Shown here in pieces: positions 26,817 to 34,743 of a stretch of 35,448 nt of DNA. The notes beneath the pieces were generated by a model that was not told where the DNA came from, did not search any database, and worked only from the letters and a program-made list of their open reading frames with translations. Origin of the DNA: Candidatus Scybalocola fimicaballi (lineage in GTDB: Bacteria > Bacteroidota > Bacteroidia > Bacteroidales > Paludibacteraceae). The DNA lies in NCBI GenBank assembly GCA_002317115.1, contig DCIP01000027.1, forward strand, positions 22,315 through 57,762, given 5' to 3'. A program made the translations under genes and the position numbers. Numbering within the stretch: the stretch's first letter is position 1; every line of letters starts with the position of its first letter.

Positions 26817-26978
26817 AGTCGGATGCCAAACACAGGTAAATTCAAAGAAATTTACCGAAAAAGACATCTTGAATATATATTACCGTCCGACTAGAGAAAG
26901 GAGGAATATGAAGTCGGTTAGTCCTAAAATCAACTAATATCAGAAAGACACAGACATCAAAAGATGGAAAATGTCTTT
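26817..26978 (+). ncRNA. Candidate structured leader/small RNA with two tiny ORFs
   Basis: Part of the 477-bp gap between trpS and susC. AGTCGGA (26817-26823) pairs with TCCGACT (26886-26892), enclosing an 8-bp hairpin GGTAAATT/AATTTACC (26835-26856). The same TCCGACT strand can pair instead with AGTCGG (26912-26917), looping out AAGGAGG and an ATG. A third hairpin uses AAAGACA (26944-26950) and TGTCTTT (26972-26978) with an inner CATC-AAAA-GATG. Two short frames overlap these stems: 23 codons at 26823-26894 and 9 codons at 26908-26937, the second right behind AAGGAGG, which is unusual in this phylum. No known RNA family is recognised. The rest of the gap (26979-27143) shows nothing further, apart from a partial direct repeat of TTTTTGCT. 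Confidence 0.4.
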
Positions 26979-27143
26979 CCTTAAACAACACTATTACACA
27001 TTACAAACACTAATGCCCATGAAACAAATCAACAAAAGTTAACATCAACTGTGAAAATGTGTTAAAAAACATTTTTGCTGCATTCTTTTGGAAACAAACG
27101 AATGTTTTTGCTCTATTATGCTAATTTTTATTGGTAAATTCAA

Positions 27144-27151
27144 TATATTTG
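27144..27151 (+). promoter_or_regulatory. Candidate susC promoter (-7 box)
   Basis: TATATTTG, an exact TAnnTTTG match, 60 bp before the susC ATG. No -33 box at the usual distance, which would suit an activator-dependent promoter. Confidence 0.55.
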
Positions 27152-27211
27152 TCGCATTTTAGAGATAGAAAGTAAAGTAAATTATTAAAAATAAATTAAC
27201 AAAAGGTAAAG

Positions 27212-30200
27212 ATGAGGAAGATTTTTTTATCTGTCGCAATGATGTCCTCAGCACTTACTGTGATGGCCGATAGAACCATCAAGGGTGTTGTGAAAGATGC
27301 GAAAGAACCTCTACCGTTCGCCAATGTAGTAATCAAAGGTACTACAGTCGGAACAAACACCGATATGGACGGTAACTACGAAATTGAGGTACCAGAAGGA
27401 GCAGTTCTAGAGTTCTCTTACTCTGGTTATGAGACACAGACAAGAAAGATCACTGCAAAGACAGGATCTACACTTAATGTGACTTTGTCAGAAGAGATGC
27501 TTGAGGAGTTGGTCGTTACTGGTTACGGAGTCCAGAAGAAGAGTGACGTTACAGGATCTGTATCTTCACTAAGCGAGGACAAACTTAAGGAGAGCGTTGC
27601 TACATCAATCGACCAGGCTATGGCAGGTCGTGTATCTGGTGTAAGCGTAACATCTTCATCAGGTCAGCCAGGACAGGCTACTTCAGTTCGTGTACGTGGT
27701 GTCAGCTCATTGTCTGGATCAACAGAGCCATTGTACGTTGTAGACGGAATGCCTATCGGTGGTGGTGATGCATCACACGCCGCATCTTCTAACCCATTGG
27801 CATCAATCAACCCTGCAGATATCGTATCAATGGAGGTTTTGAAGGATGCCTCAGCAACCGCTATCTACGGATCTCGTGCCGCTAATGGTGTCGTTATGAT
27901 CACAACACGTAAGGGTAAGAGCGGAGACGCTAAGATTTCTTACGACGGAAGCGTATCTCTTTCTCAGTTCACTAAGAGATATGATATGATGAACCTTAAG
28001 GAGTATGCAACATACCGTAACATGGATGCAGTAAAAGATGCATTCAAGGAAGATGCAGACGTTCTTTTGGTTAACCCTGATCAGTTGGGTGAGGGTACAG
28101 ATTGGCAGGACGAATTGTTCCGCAATGGTATCGGTCACAGCCATCAGGTAAGTGCAAGTGGAGGTAACGAAAAGACTACATATAACATCTCTTTGGGTTA
28201 CACAGGTCAGAACGGTATCATGCCAAGCTCTGATTACAACCGTATCAACGGTCGTGTAAACTTGGAGACTCAGGCTAAGGATTGGTTGAAGGTCGGAATG
28301 AACGTCGGTGTTACTCGTCAGGAGAAGACATCTATCCGAAACATTCTTAACTTGAGCCAGAGCCAGGCATCTGTAGGTTCATTCGACAACATGGATGAGT
28401 CTATCATCATGCAGGCTTTGCTTTCTCTACCATCAGATCAGCCATACGGTGTTAATGGTGAGCCTTACGGTCCAGAGACAAACAATGGTGTTAAGATGAA
28501 CCCTATCGCTGAGCTTAACATGTCTCCACTAGAGAGAACTGAGTTCAACGTGTTGGGAACTGCATTCGTTGACATGACTTTGTTCGATGCAAAGAAGAAA
28601 GATCAGGAGAAATTGGATGCAAAGGCAAAAGAGGAAGGTGCAGAAACATCTGAGAAGACTAAGTTGGGTGAGAACAGATTGTCATGGAGAAATGAGTTTG
28701 GTATCGATGTTACAAACGCAGAAGAGCAGTACTACCAGCCTTCATACTTCATCAACTCTGCATTCAACCGTCCAGCAGACGCTGCAACATTGACAACTGG
28801 TGATTACAAGAACAACTCAATCCGTTTCTCTTCTTACGCAACATGGTTGCATGACTTCAACAAGAAGCACAGCTTGACATTCATGTTGGGTACTGAGTTC
28901 AACAAGTACACATATAAGGGTCTTGTATTGGTATCTAAGGGATTCGATGAGGGTTCTATCGTGACTCCATCAGCTGCAAATGAGACTATCGCATACTCAC
29001 TAGGTACAGATTACGTAGGAGATGGTGCAATGGCTTCATTCTTCGGTCGTGCTAACTACAGCATCGCAGGAAAGTACTTGTTCACAGCAACAGGACGTTT
29101 CGATGGTTCTTCTAACTTCGCTCCAGGTAACAAGTGGGGATTCTTCCCATCAGTCAGCTTCGCATGGCGTCTTGAGGAGGAAGATTGGGCAAAGAACAGC
29201 GAGGGATTCCAGAAGATCTTCTCTGCATTCAAGGTACGTGCTGGTTACGGACAGACAGGTAACGCAAGCTGTGCTCAGGCTCACTTGGCTACAGTATCTA
29301 ACGTCGCTACTTCAGGTATCTGGGGTCCAGGTCAGTACACTAACACTAACTTGACTTGGGAGACTAACTCAATGGCTAACTTAGGTTTGGATCTAGGATT
29401 CCTAGGTGGTAAGATGAACGTTACTCTTGATGGATACTACAAGAGAAATACAGACTTGCTTTTGAAGCAGGAACTTCCTACTTATGTAGGTCAGAGCGGT
29501 TACCTAAATATCCAGCCTTCATTCGTTAACGCTGGTTCTATCCAGAACGTCGGTATGGACTTGACAGTTGGTGCTCAGCTAATTGACAAGAAGGTAACAG
29601 AGAAGACTAAGTTTACTTGGGAGTCAGATTTGACATTCTCTATCGTACGTTCTAAGGTGCTTGACCTAGGTTCTTCATGTGAGGCAATCTGGAATACATC
29701 AGGTTCTCCACTTGGTCGATACTTCTTGTTTACTAACGAGTACAAGATCAACAAGACAGTTGTTGACGAGGCTCCTGGTAAGTTCTGGGGTTACAAATAT
29801 CTAGGTGTTGCTCAGAACCAGTCTCAGGCAGACGAGTACAACGAGCGTACAGGTAAGAACATCGGTGTAGGTGATATGATGCTTTCTGATGAGGAGACTT
29901 GGATTGGAGATCCAAACCCAGCATTCACAGCAGGATGGAGCAACACATTGTCTCTAGGTCAGTGGTCATTGAACGTACAGTTCAACGCAACTGTTGGTAA
30001 CGATGTTTACAACCTAGTTCGTATGAAGCTAGAGAACAACTCTGGTGATGCTAAGTACTACAACCAGTTGGCTGATGTTTTGAACTTCACAAAGGTTGAG
30101 GGTGAGGGCGCTGACAAGCACGTTGTTAGCTCATCTTCTATCCCAGCTCCAACAGCAACAGATAAGGATCAGAAGTCAGTATCTAGCCGCTATGTTGAGA

Positions 30201-30439
30201 ATGGTTCATTCTTGAGACTACAGAACGTAGGTTTGACTTACAAGTTCCGTCCAGAGGCAAACAAGAAGTTGCATATCGAGGGTCTTCGTATTTCTGCTTC
30301 TTGCTCTAACGTTGCTACAATCACTGGTTACTCAGGTTACGATCCTGAAAACCCAGGTAGTGCAATCCGTCAGGGTGTGGATGAGGCTCGTTACCCAACT
30401 CCACGTACTTACACAGTGGGCTTAGGCTTTAGTTTCTAA
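27212..30439 (+). CDS. susC: SusC/RagA-type TonB-linked outer-membrane transporter
   Basis: A 1075-residue TonB-dependent transporter that, with its SusD partner, imports oligosaccharides (or peptides) into the periplasm. In order: a signal peptide (to about residue 19), a carboxypeptidase-regulatory-like domain (about 23-95), the SusC signature LEELVVTGYGVQKKSDVTGSV at the TonB box/plug start, a plug domain (VRVRGVSSLSG, PLYVVDGMPIGG, LKDASATAIYGSRAANGVVMITT) and a 22-strand barrel ending in VGLGFSF. Residues of about 456-486 are an unusual Lys/Glu-rich insertion. Codon use is strongly biased (many TTG Leu and AAG Lys codons), suggesting high expression. susD follows by 24 bp. Confidence 0.95.
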   Translation: MRKIFLSVAMMSSALTVMADRTIKGVVKDAKEPLPFANVVIKGTTVGTNTDMDGNYEIEVPEGAVLEFSYSGYETQTRKITAKTGSTLNVTLSEEMLEELVVTGYGVQKKSDVTGSVSSLSEDKLKESVATSIDQAMAGRVSGVSVTSSSGQPGQATSVRVRGVSSLSGSTEPLYVVDGMPIGGGDASHAASSNPLASINPADIVSMEVLKDASATAIYGSRAANGVVMITTRKGKSGDAKISYDGSVSLSQFTKRYDMMNLKEYATYRNMDAVKDAFKEDADVLLVNPDQLGEGTDWQDELFRNGIGHSHQVSASGGNEKTTYNISLGYTGQNGIMPSSDYNRINGRVNLETQAKDWLKVGMNVGVTRQEKTSIRNILNLSQSQASVGSFDNMDESIIMQALLSLPSDQPYGVNGEPYGPETNNGVKMNPIAELNMSPLERTEFNVLGTAFVDMTLFDAKKKDQEKLDAKAKEEGAETSEKTKLGENRLSWRNEFGIDVTNAEEQYYQPSYFINSAFNRPADAATLTTGDYKNNSIRFSSYATWLHDFNKKHSLTFMLGTEFNKYTYKGLVLVSKGFDEGSIVTPSAANETIAYSLGTDYVGDGAMASFFGRANYSIAGKYLFTATGRFDGSSNFAPGNKWGFFPSVSFAWRLEEEDWAKNSEGFQKIFSAFKVRAGYGQTGNASCAQAHLATVSNVATSGIWGPGQYTNTNLTWETNSMANLGLDLGFLGGKMNVTLDGYYKRNTDLLLKQELPTYVGQSGYLNIQPSFVNAGSIQNVGMDLTVGAQLIDKKVTEKTKFTWESDLTFSIVRSKVLDLGSSCEAIWNTSGSPLGRYFLFTNEYKINKTVVDEAPGKFWGYKYLGVAQNQSQADEYNERTGKNIGVGDMMLSDEETWIGDPNPAFTAGWSNTLSLGQWSLNVQFNATVGNDVYNLVRMKLENNSGDAKYYNQLADVLNFTKVEGEGADKHVVSSSSIPAPTATDKDQKSVSSRYVENGSFLRLQNVGLTYKFRPEANKKLHIEGLRISASCSNVATITGYSGYDPENPGSAIRQGVDEARYPTPRTYTVGLGFSF

Positions 30440-30463
30440 TTCTAATGCAAGAAAGAGTAAAAT

Positions 30464-32422
30464 ATGAAAGCAATTTATAAATCAGCAGCTCTACTTTTGG
30501 GAGCAATGTCGTTCTTCTCTTCGTGTGAAGATTTCTTGACACGCGATCCTCAGGATTCTCCATTGTTGGTAGATTTCTTGAATTCAGATAAAAAGTTGGA
30601 CGATTACACAAGAAACTTCCGTGGTCCGTTGACTTGGAACGGTTTCGACGATAAGTTCTCATGGTGTGTAGGTGAGCTTTACTCAGGTAACGTTTATCAT
30701 AACTTTGCCGATGAGGGTCAGTTCCACTTCATGTCATTTACAGCAAACAATGCTCATATCAGCAATGGTTATACTTCTTTGTATAGTGTAATCGCTAAGT
30801 GTAACCACGTTATCGATGATGTACCTGGAATCGCAAAGCAGAACGGCTTGTCTCAGGACATGGTTGACAAGGTTATCGGTGAGGCAAAGATGTACCGTGG
30901 TATGGCTTACTTCTTCTTGGCAGAGTACTGGGGTGCTTCTCCAATCGTTCTTCACAACTCTAAGACAGTAACAAATGACAAGGCTCCTGAGGTAACTAAG
31001 GCAGACAGAAAGACTTTGTATACTTTGATTGAGAAGGACTGGACAGAGGCTCTAGATCTACTTCCTGATCAGCCACAGGCTGATTGCCGTGCTTGGAAGG
31101 CTTCTGCTTCAGGTATGCTTACTAAGCTTTACGTTACAATGGCTTCTTGCCAGACTAAGTTGGATGAGCCAGGATCTTACTATTGTGAGAATCCAGATGA
31201 GTACTACCAGAAGGCTCTAGACATGGGTAAGTTGACAACAGAGAAGTACTGTGGTTATTTGGAGGAAGGTTACGCTGCTTATGACGCAATGTTCCAGCCA
31301 GGATCGCAGAGCCAGGAGATCTTGTTCGCTTTGCTTTTCGAGCAGGGTGTTTACGCTCAGGGATGTTCTCGTCAGATCCAGTTCGCAAGATCTAAGCATC
31401 TAGCTGCTGGTGGTAACGCTTACGGTGGTGAGAAAGGTTTGACAACTATGCTATTCGACTCATATGAGAAGGATAAGGATATCCGTTTGAAGGCTACTTC
31501 TTACTATTTCGGTGCTGATGATTACACTGATGCTAAGACAAAAGAAGATGCAAAGAATGGTACAGGTCATTACTATATGTTGCGTGAGGCTCCAGATGGA
31601 AAGAATCAGTACTACTACTTCTTGAACCCTAACAAGAGCTTGAAGAAGGCTGATAGAGACGATCTATATGGTAGTGAGCCAGTTTCTGCTGTATTCAACC
31701 ACTGTCGTAAGTTCGTTTACAGTGTTAAGCCAGTTAACTCAGAGTTCAGTATTAATTTGACAGTTCCATTGCTTCGTGTAGCTGATGTTTACCTATTGAT
31801 GGCTGAGGCTGCTATGGGTATCAAGCAGAAGGATGTAACTCTAACTACTACAGATGGTCTATCATATGTAAACAAGGTACGTAAGCGTGCTGGTTTGGAT
31901 GAAGTTAGTAAGATCGCATTCTGTTTCCCTGATTCTATGAAGGGTAATGGTAATGTAGCTTACGCTACTGTACAGAACGAGGCTGGAGAAGATGTTGAAA
32001 TCTCGGCTAGCTGCGATATGTACTATCCTACATACGACTTGATGCTTGAGCGTCGTCATGAGTTCGCTCTTGAAAACCAGTGTTGGTTGGATATCAAGAG
32101 ATTGTACTACCGTGATCCAGCTGCTGCTAAGGAATACATCAAGGCTCAGGACCGAGCATTCGTTTATGGTGAGAAGTTTGGATCTGAGATCAAGGCTCCT
32201 CAGTCAAGAAACGACTATCAGCGTCAGTGCTTGATCCACGACCTTTCTCTTAAGGCTCATGAGGTCAACCCGACTTATGGAGAGCAGGCTGCTGAGGGTG
32301 TGATCGAGATTGACAAGCTTCAGTTCTTCTTGCCAGTGCCTGCATCTGTTCCTAATACAGCTAACTACAATACTGTAAAGGATTACAGCGAGCAGATCCT
32401 ACACGATCAGTATCCTTATTAA
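30464..32422 (+). CDS. susD: SusD/RagB-type glycan-binding surface lipoprotein
   Basis: A 652-residue lipoprotein with lipobox FSSC (Cys21) followed by Glu-Asp, the surface-export pattern. It has the SusD family layout: FLTRDPQD at the start, tetratricopeptide-like helices (AKCNHVIDDVPGI, GEAKMYRGMAYFFLAEYWG), TLYTLIEKDWTEALDLLP, and the C-terminal RVADVYLLMAEAAMG, YVNKVRKRAGLDE and LMLERRHEFALENQCWLDIKR blocks. It caps the SusC barrel and binds substrate at the cell surface. It is longer than the typical 500-600 residues. The 80-bp gap to the next gene holds a strong hairpin. Confidence 0.93.
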   Translation: MKAIYKSAALLLGAMSFFSSCEDFLTRDPQDSPLLVDFLNSDKKLDDYTRNFRGPLTWNGFDDKFSWCVGELYSGNVYHNFADEGQFHFMSFTANNAHISNGYTSLYSVIAKCNHVIDDVPGIAKQNGLSQDMVDKVIGEAKMYRGMAYFFLAEYWGASPIVLHNSKTVTNDKAPEVTKADRKTLYTLIEKDWTEALDLLPDQPQADCRAWKASASGMLTKLYVTMASCQTKLDEPGSYYCENPDEYYQKALDMGKLTTEKYCGYLEEGYAAYDAMFQPGSQSQEILFALLFEQGVYAQGCSRQIQFARSKHLAAGGNAYGGEKGLTTMLFDSYEKDKDIRLKATSYYFGADDYTDAKTKEDAKNGTGHYYMLREAPDGKNQYYYFLNPNKSLKKADRDDLYGSEPVSAVFNHCRKFVYSVKPVNSEFSINLTVPLLRVADVYLLMAEAAMGIKQKDVTLTTTDGLSYVNKVRKRAGLDEVSKIAFCFPDSMKGNGNVAYATVQNEAGEDVEISASCDMYYPTYDLMLERRHEFALENQCWLDIKRLYYRDPAAAKEYIKAQDRAFVYGEKFGSEIKAPQSRNDYQRQCLIHDLSLKAHEVNPTYGEQAAEGVIEIDKLQFFLPVPASVPNTANYNTVKDYSEQILHDQYPY

Positions 32423-32436
32423 TTTATGAAACTTCT

Positions 32437-32479
32437 AATTATTGCGGTTGAAATCGCATGAGAGTAAACCGCAATAATT
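32437..32479 (+). promoter_or_regulatory. Intercistronic hairpin between susD and the SGBP gene
   Basis: Perfect 13-bp inverted repeat AATTATTGCGGTT (32437-32449) and its complement (32467-32479), 17-nt loop, no T-run after it. It probably tunes relative mRNA stability of the operon segments rather than ending transcription (inference). Confidence 0.7.
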
Positions 32480-32502
32480 TGTTTAATTTCAAAAATAGAA
32501 AA

Positions 32503-34011
32503 ATGAACAAAAATAAATTTTATACAATCGGTTTGATCGCTGGTTCTTTGTTCGCCACTTCTTGTGACGACATGGTAGATTGCGGTTGTAACTGTAACAT
32601 GCCACAGTTTGACAAGTGGGAAATCTTGAAGGCTGGTGAGCAGAAAAATGATGACGGTACTGTCTCTTCTGGTACTGCAATCGTTGTTTGGGGTAAGAAC
32701 CTTACAAACATTTCAGAGATCTCTTTCAACGGTTTGAATGCTGAGCTTCAGCCTGCATTTATGGAAGATTCTAAGATTATCTTCCAGATTCCAGAAGGTA
32801 TTTCTGAGGATTGTGTTGCACACGTTAGAACAGCTGGCTGTGATCAGGGTATCGATGTTGATTTGTTGAAGGTCGTTGTTGCTCCACCATGTGTATCTAT
32901 GTGTGACAATGAAATGGCTGAGAAGTCTATCAAGATTATCGGTAACTCATTGTTCGCTCCTCTAACAGCTAAGTTCTGGGACGGTGAGTCTCATACAATT
33001 GAGGCTTCTACTGAGAACGGTATGATCACTATCGATGACGCTAACCACGCAACTATCACAATTCCAGAAGGAGTTAAGGATGGTGGTACAATCGTATTTG
33101 TCAGCAACGCTGGTGAGTCTGAGACTAACTTCAGATTCCGTGACACAAGAAACATGTTGATTACTCACGATGATGAGGAGTACTTGAACTTGTTCAACCA
33201 GGATAAGCCAGATATCGATCTTGAGAATAAGGCTGATTTGATCGCAGAGGGTGGTGCATTCTACTCTGAGAACAACACTTCTAACTACTCAATTTTCTGG
33301 AGTAACCTTTACACTGCTTGGTCTTACTCTCCTAAGGGCGAGGCTAATCCAGAAGGAAAGGCACCTAAGTATACAACTCCATTCGGATATTTCTCAGATG
33401 AGATTATCAAGGGAGCTTCATTCAACGACTATGTAATCAAGTTTGAGGTATTCGTTCCTGCTGAGTATCCAATGAACGGAAACGGTTTGGCAATCGGATT
33501 CTACAACTCAGATTGGGCTGAGGTTCGTGAGTACTGTGCATTCTGGCAGCCTTCAAAGGCAACATTCGGTAAGGATGCTGATGGTGTATGGCAGGCAACT
33601 TGTACATGTGAGAACTGGACTACAGGCGGTGATTGGTTGACTATCACAATCCCTATGGAGGAGCTAAGATACAACTTCATGGCTAAGAACTATTTCTGTA
33701 GTGCTCAGAACGATCGTAAGATTACTGATGGATCTGACTCTGAATACGCTGCATATGGTGATTCAGAAAGTGGTCTTCCTTTGTTTGACTACAATCCATA
33801 TGATTTGAGCTCATCTAAGGTTAAGCCAATCCAGAGTATTGCACTTATCTACGGTAGCGATGACCAGCCAAATGCTGCTAACGAGCCTTTGTTCGCTGTA
33901 GATAACTTGCGTATCACTCCAAAGGATAACAACGGTGGTGTATTCCCATTGTTGAAGTGGGGTCAGCCTACACGTGACTTCTATTTGGCTCCTACTTACT
34001 CTTGTAAGTAA
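32503..34011 (+). CDS. Surface glycan-binding lipoprotein (SGBP-B-like, IPT/TIG plus C-terminal glycan-binding domain)
   Basis: A 502-residue lipoprotein. The ATG at 32503 is preferred to one 45 bp upstream because it begins the signal peptide with lipobox ATSC (Cys21), followed by Asp-Asp as a surface-export signal. A short Cys-rich stretch (CGCNC) precedes two IPT/TIG-like beta-sandwich segments (about 30-200, including VVWGKNLTNISEISFNG and KIIGNSLFAP). The C-terminal half (about 230-500; VIKFEVFVPAEYP, AIGFYNSDWAEVREYCAFW, LFAVDNLRITP) resembles the glycan-binding domain of the xyloglucan-locus SGBP-B. It has many exposed Trp and Tyr residues. It probably helps SusCD capture polysaccharide; the target glycan is unknown. 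Confidence 0.82.
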   Translation: MNKNKFYTIGLIAGSLFATSCDDMVDCGCNCNMPQFDKWEILKAGEQKNDDGTVSSGTAIVVWGKNLTNISEISFNGLNAELQPAFMEDSKIIFQIPEGISEDCVAHVRTAGCDQGIDVDLLKVVVAPPCVSMCDNEMAEKSIKIIGNSLFAPLTAKFWDGESHTIEASTENGMITIDDANHATITIPEGVKDGGTIVFVSNAGESETNFRFRDTRNMLITHDDEEYLNLFNQDKPDIDLENKADLIAEGGAFYSENNTSNYSIFWSNLYTAWSYSPKGEANPEGKAPKYTTPFGYFSDEIIKGASFNDYVIKFEVFVPAEYPMNGNGLAIGFYNSDWAEVREYCAFWQPSKATFGKDADGVWQATCTCENWTTGGDWLTITIPMEELRYNFMAKNYFCSAQNDRKITDGSDSEYAAYGDSESGLPLFDYNPYDLSSSKVKPIQSIALIYGSDDQPNAANEPLFAVDNLRITPKDNNGGVFPLLKWGQPTRDFYLAPTYSCK

Positions 34012-34034
34012 TTTTAGTCAATTTAGATAACAAG

Positions 34035-34067
34035 AAAAGAGACATCGAAAGGTGTCTCTTTTTTTGT
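34035..34067 (+). terminator. Rho-independent terminator of the susCD-SGBP operon
   Basis: A perfect 10-bp stem AAAAGAGACA/TGTCTCTTTT with an 8-nt loop, merging into a T-run, 23 bp after the SGBP stop codon. Confidence 0.9.
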
Positions 34068-34301
34068 TTTTTATAACTGTGCTTTTATGAATATACATAC
34101 ATTATTTCACATATACGCATTCTATTCAAATAGTCATGATTGTTAGTAAATGTAAACAGCAAAAGCTGGTAGCTTTTAGGCTTATTGACTAATATATGCA
34201 CTTTTACACCAAAATAATGTTGTTAATCATGTTTTGTTGGGAAAATAATGATTTGAACGTAATTTTTTAGTTCATTCTGTATGAATATAAAAAAAAGAAA
34301 G
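34068..34301. other. AT-rich intergenic stretch, nothing assigned
   Basis: Between the operon terminator and the HU promoter. The only structure seen is a short perfect hairpin AAAAGCT-GGT-AGCTTTT (34161-34177). No frame of useful length, no tRNA, no repeat copy. Confidence 0.6.
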
Positions 34302-34309
34302 TATATTTG
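34302..34309 (+). promoter_or_regulatory. Candidate HU gene promoter (-7 box)
   Basis: TATATTTG, an exact TAnnTTTG match, 28 bp before the ATG at 34338, giving a short A-rich leader. Confidence 0.6.
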
Positions 34310-34337
34310 AGCAAAATAAAAACTTAACTATCAGTAT

Positions 34338-34619
34338 ATGAACAAGTCAGAATTGGTAGATGCTATGGCATCAGCGTCTGGTCTAACAAAGACAGACAGC
34401 AAGAAGGCATTGGATGCTTTCATTAGTGTTATTACAGACACTTTGAAGAAGGGTGATTCAGTCAATCTAACTGGTTTCGCATCTTTGTCAGTAAAGGAGA
34501 AGCCTGCACGCACATGTCGTAACCCACGTACTGGTGAGCAGATGACAACTGAGGCAAAGAAGGTTGTAAACTTCAAGGCAGGAGCAGAGCTTGCAGATGT
34601 AGTTCGTTACGGAAAGTAA
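34338..34619 (+). CDS. hup: HU-family DNA-binding protein
   Basis: A 93-residue nucleoid-associated protein of the HU/IHF family that bends and compacts DNA as a dimer. The layout is complete: helix-turn-helix dimer core (NKSELVDAMASASGLTKTDSKKALDAF), LTGFASLSVKEK strands, the arm motif CRNPRTGE, and the C-terminal VVNFKAGAELADVV. The beta-arm tip, where classic HU has the intercalating Pro in an IPA context, here reads TTEAKK, so the Pro is absent. I believe other Bacteroidetes HU proteins also lack it. A monocistronic gene with its own promoter and terminator. Confidence 0.92.
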   Translation: MNKSELVDAMASASGLTKTDSKKALDAFISVITDTLKKGDSVNLTGFASLSVKEKPARTCRNPRTGEQMTTEAKKVVNFKAGAELADVVRYGK

Positions 34620-34645
34620 TTAGATACTCATTTGTAAACATTATA

Positions 34646-34680
34646 AGAGGCAGCGTCGTTTGATGCTGCCTCTAATTTTT
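34646..34680 (+). terminator. Terminator of the HU gene
   Basis: 12-bp stem AGAGGCAGCGTC/GATGCTGCCTCT (one G-T pair) with a GTTT loop, followed by AATTTTTT. It uses the same loop as the aqpZ terminator. Confidence 0.9.
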
Positions 34681-34708
34681 TGTTTAGATGCGATTATTCG
34701 CGTCTCTC

Positions 34709-34743
34709 TATATTTCGCATTTAGCATTTAGAATTCATAATTT
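34709..34743 (-). repeat. Five-heptamer array covering the sirtuin stop codon
   Basis: Minus-strand units AAATTAT, GAATTCT, AAATGCT, AAATGCG, AAATATA make exactly 35 bp. They encode the last residues (MNSKC) and the TAA stop of the sirtuin gene. The AAATGCT units are identical to those at the tamL stop. Confidence 0.8.

Noticed and set aside
26823..26894. 23-codon frame as an independent protein gene
   Set aside because: Start lies within a few bases of the inferred transcript start and inside a stem; kept only as part of the leader candidate.
34161..34177. Short hairpin upstream of the HU gene as a riboswitch or terminator
   Set aside because: Only 7 bp with a 3-nt loop, no T-run and far from the HU promoter; too weak to call.
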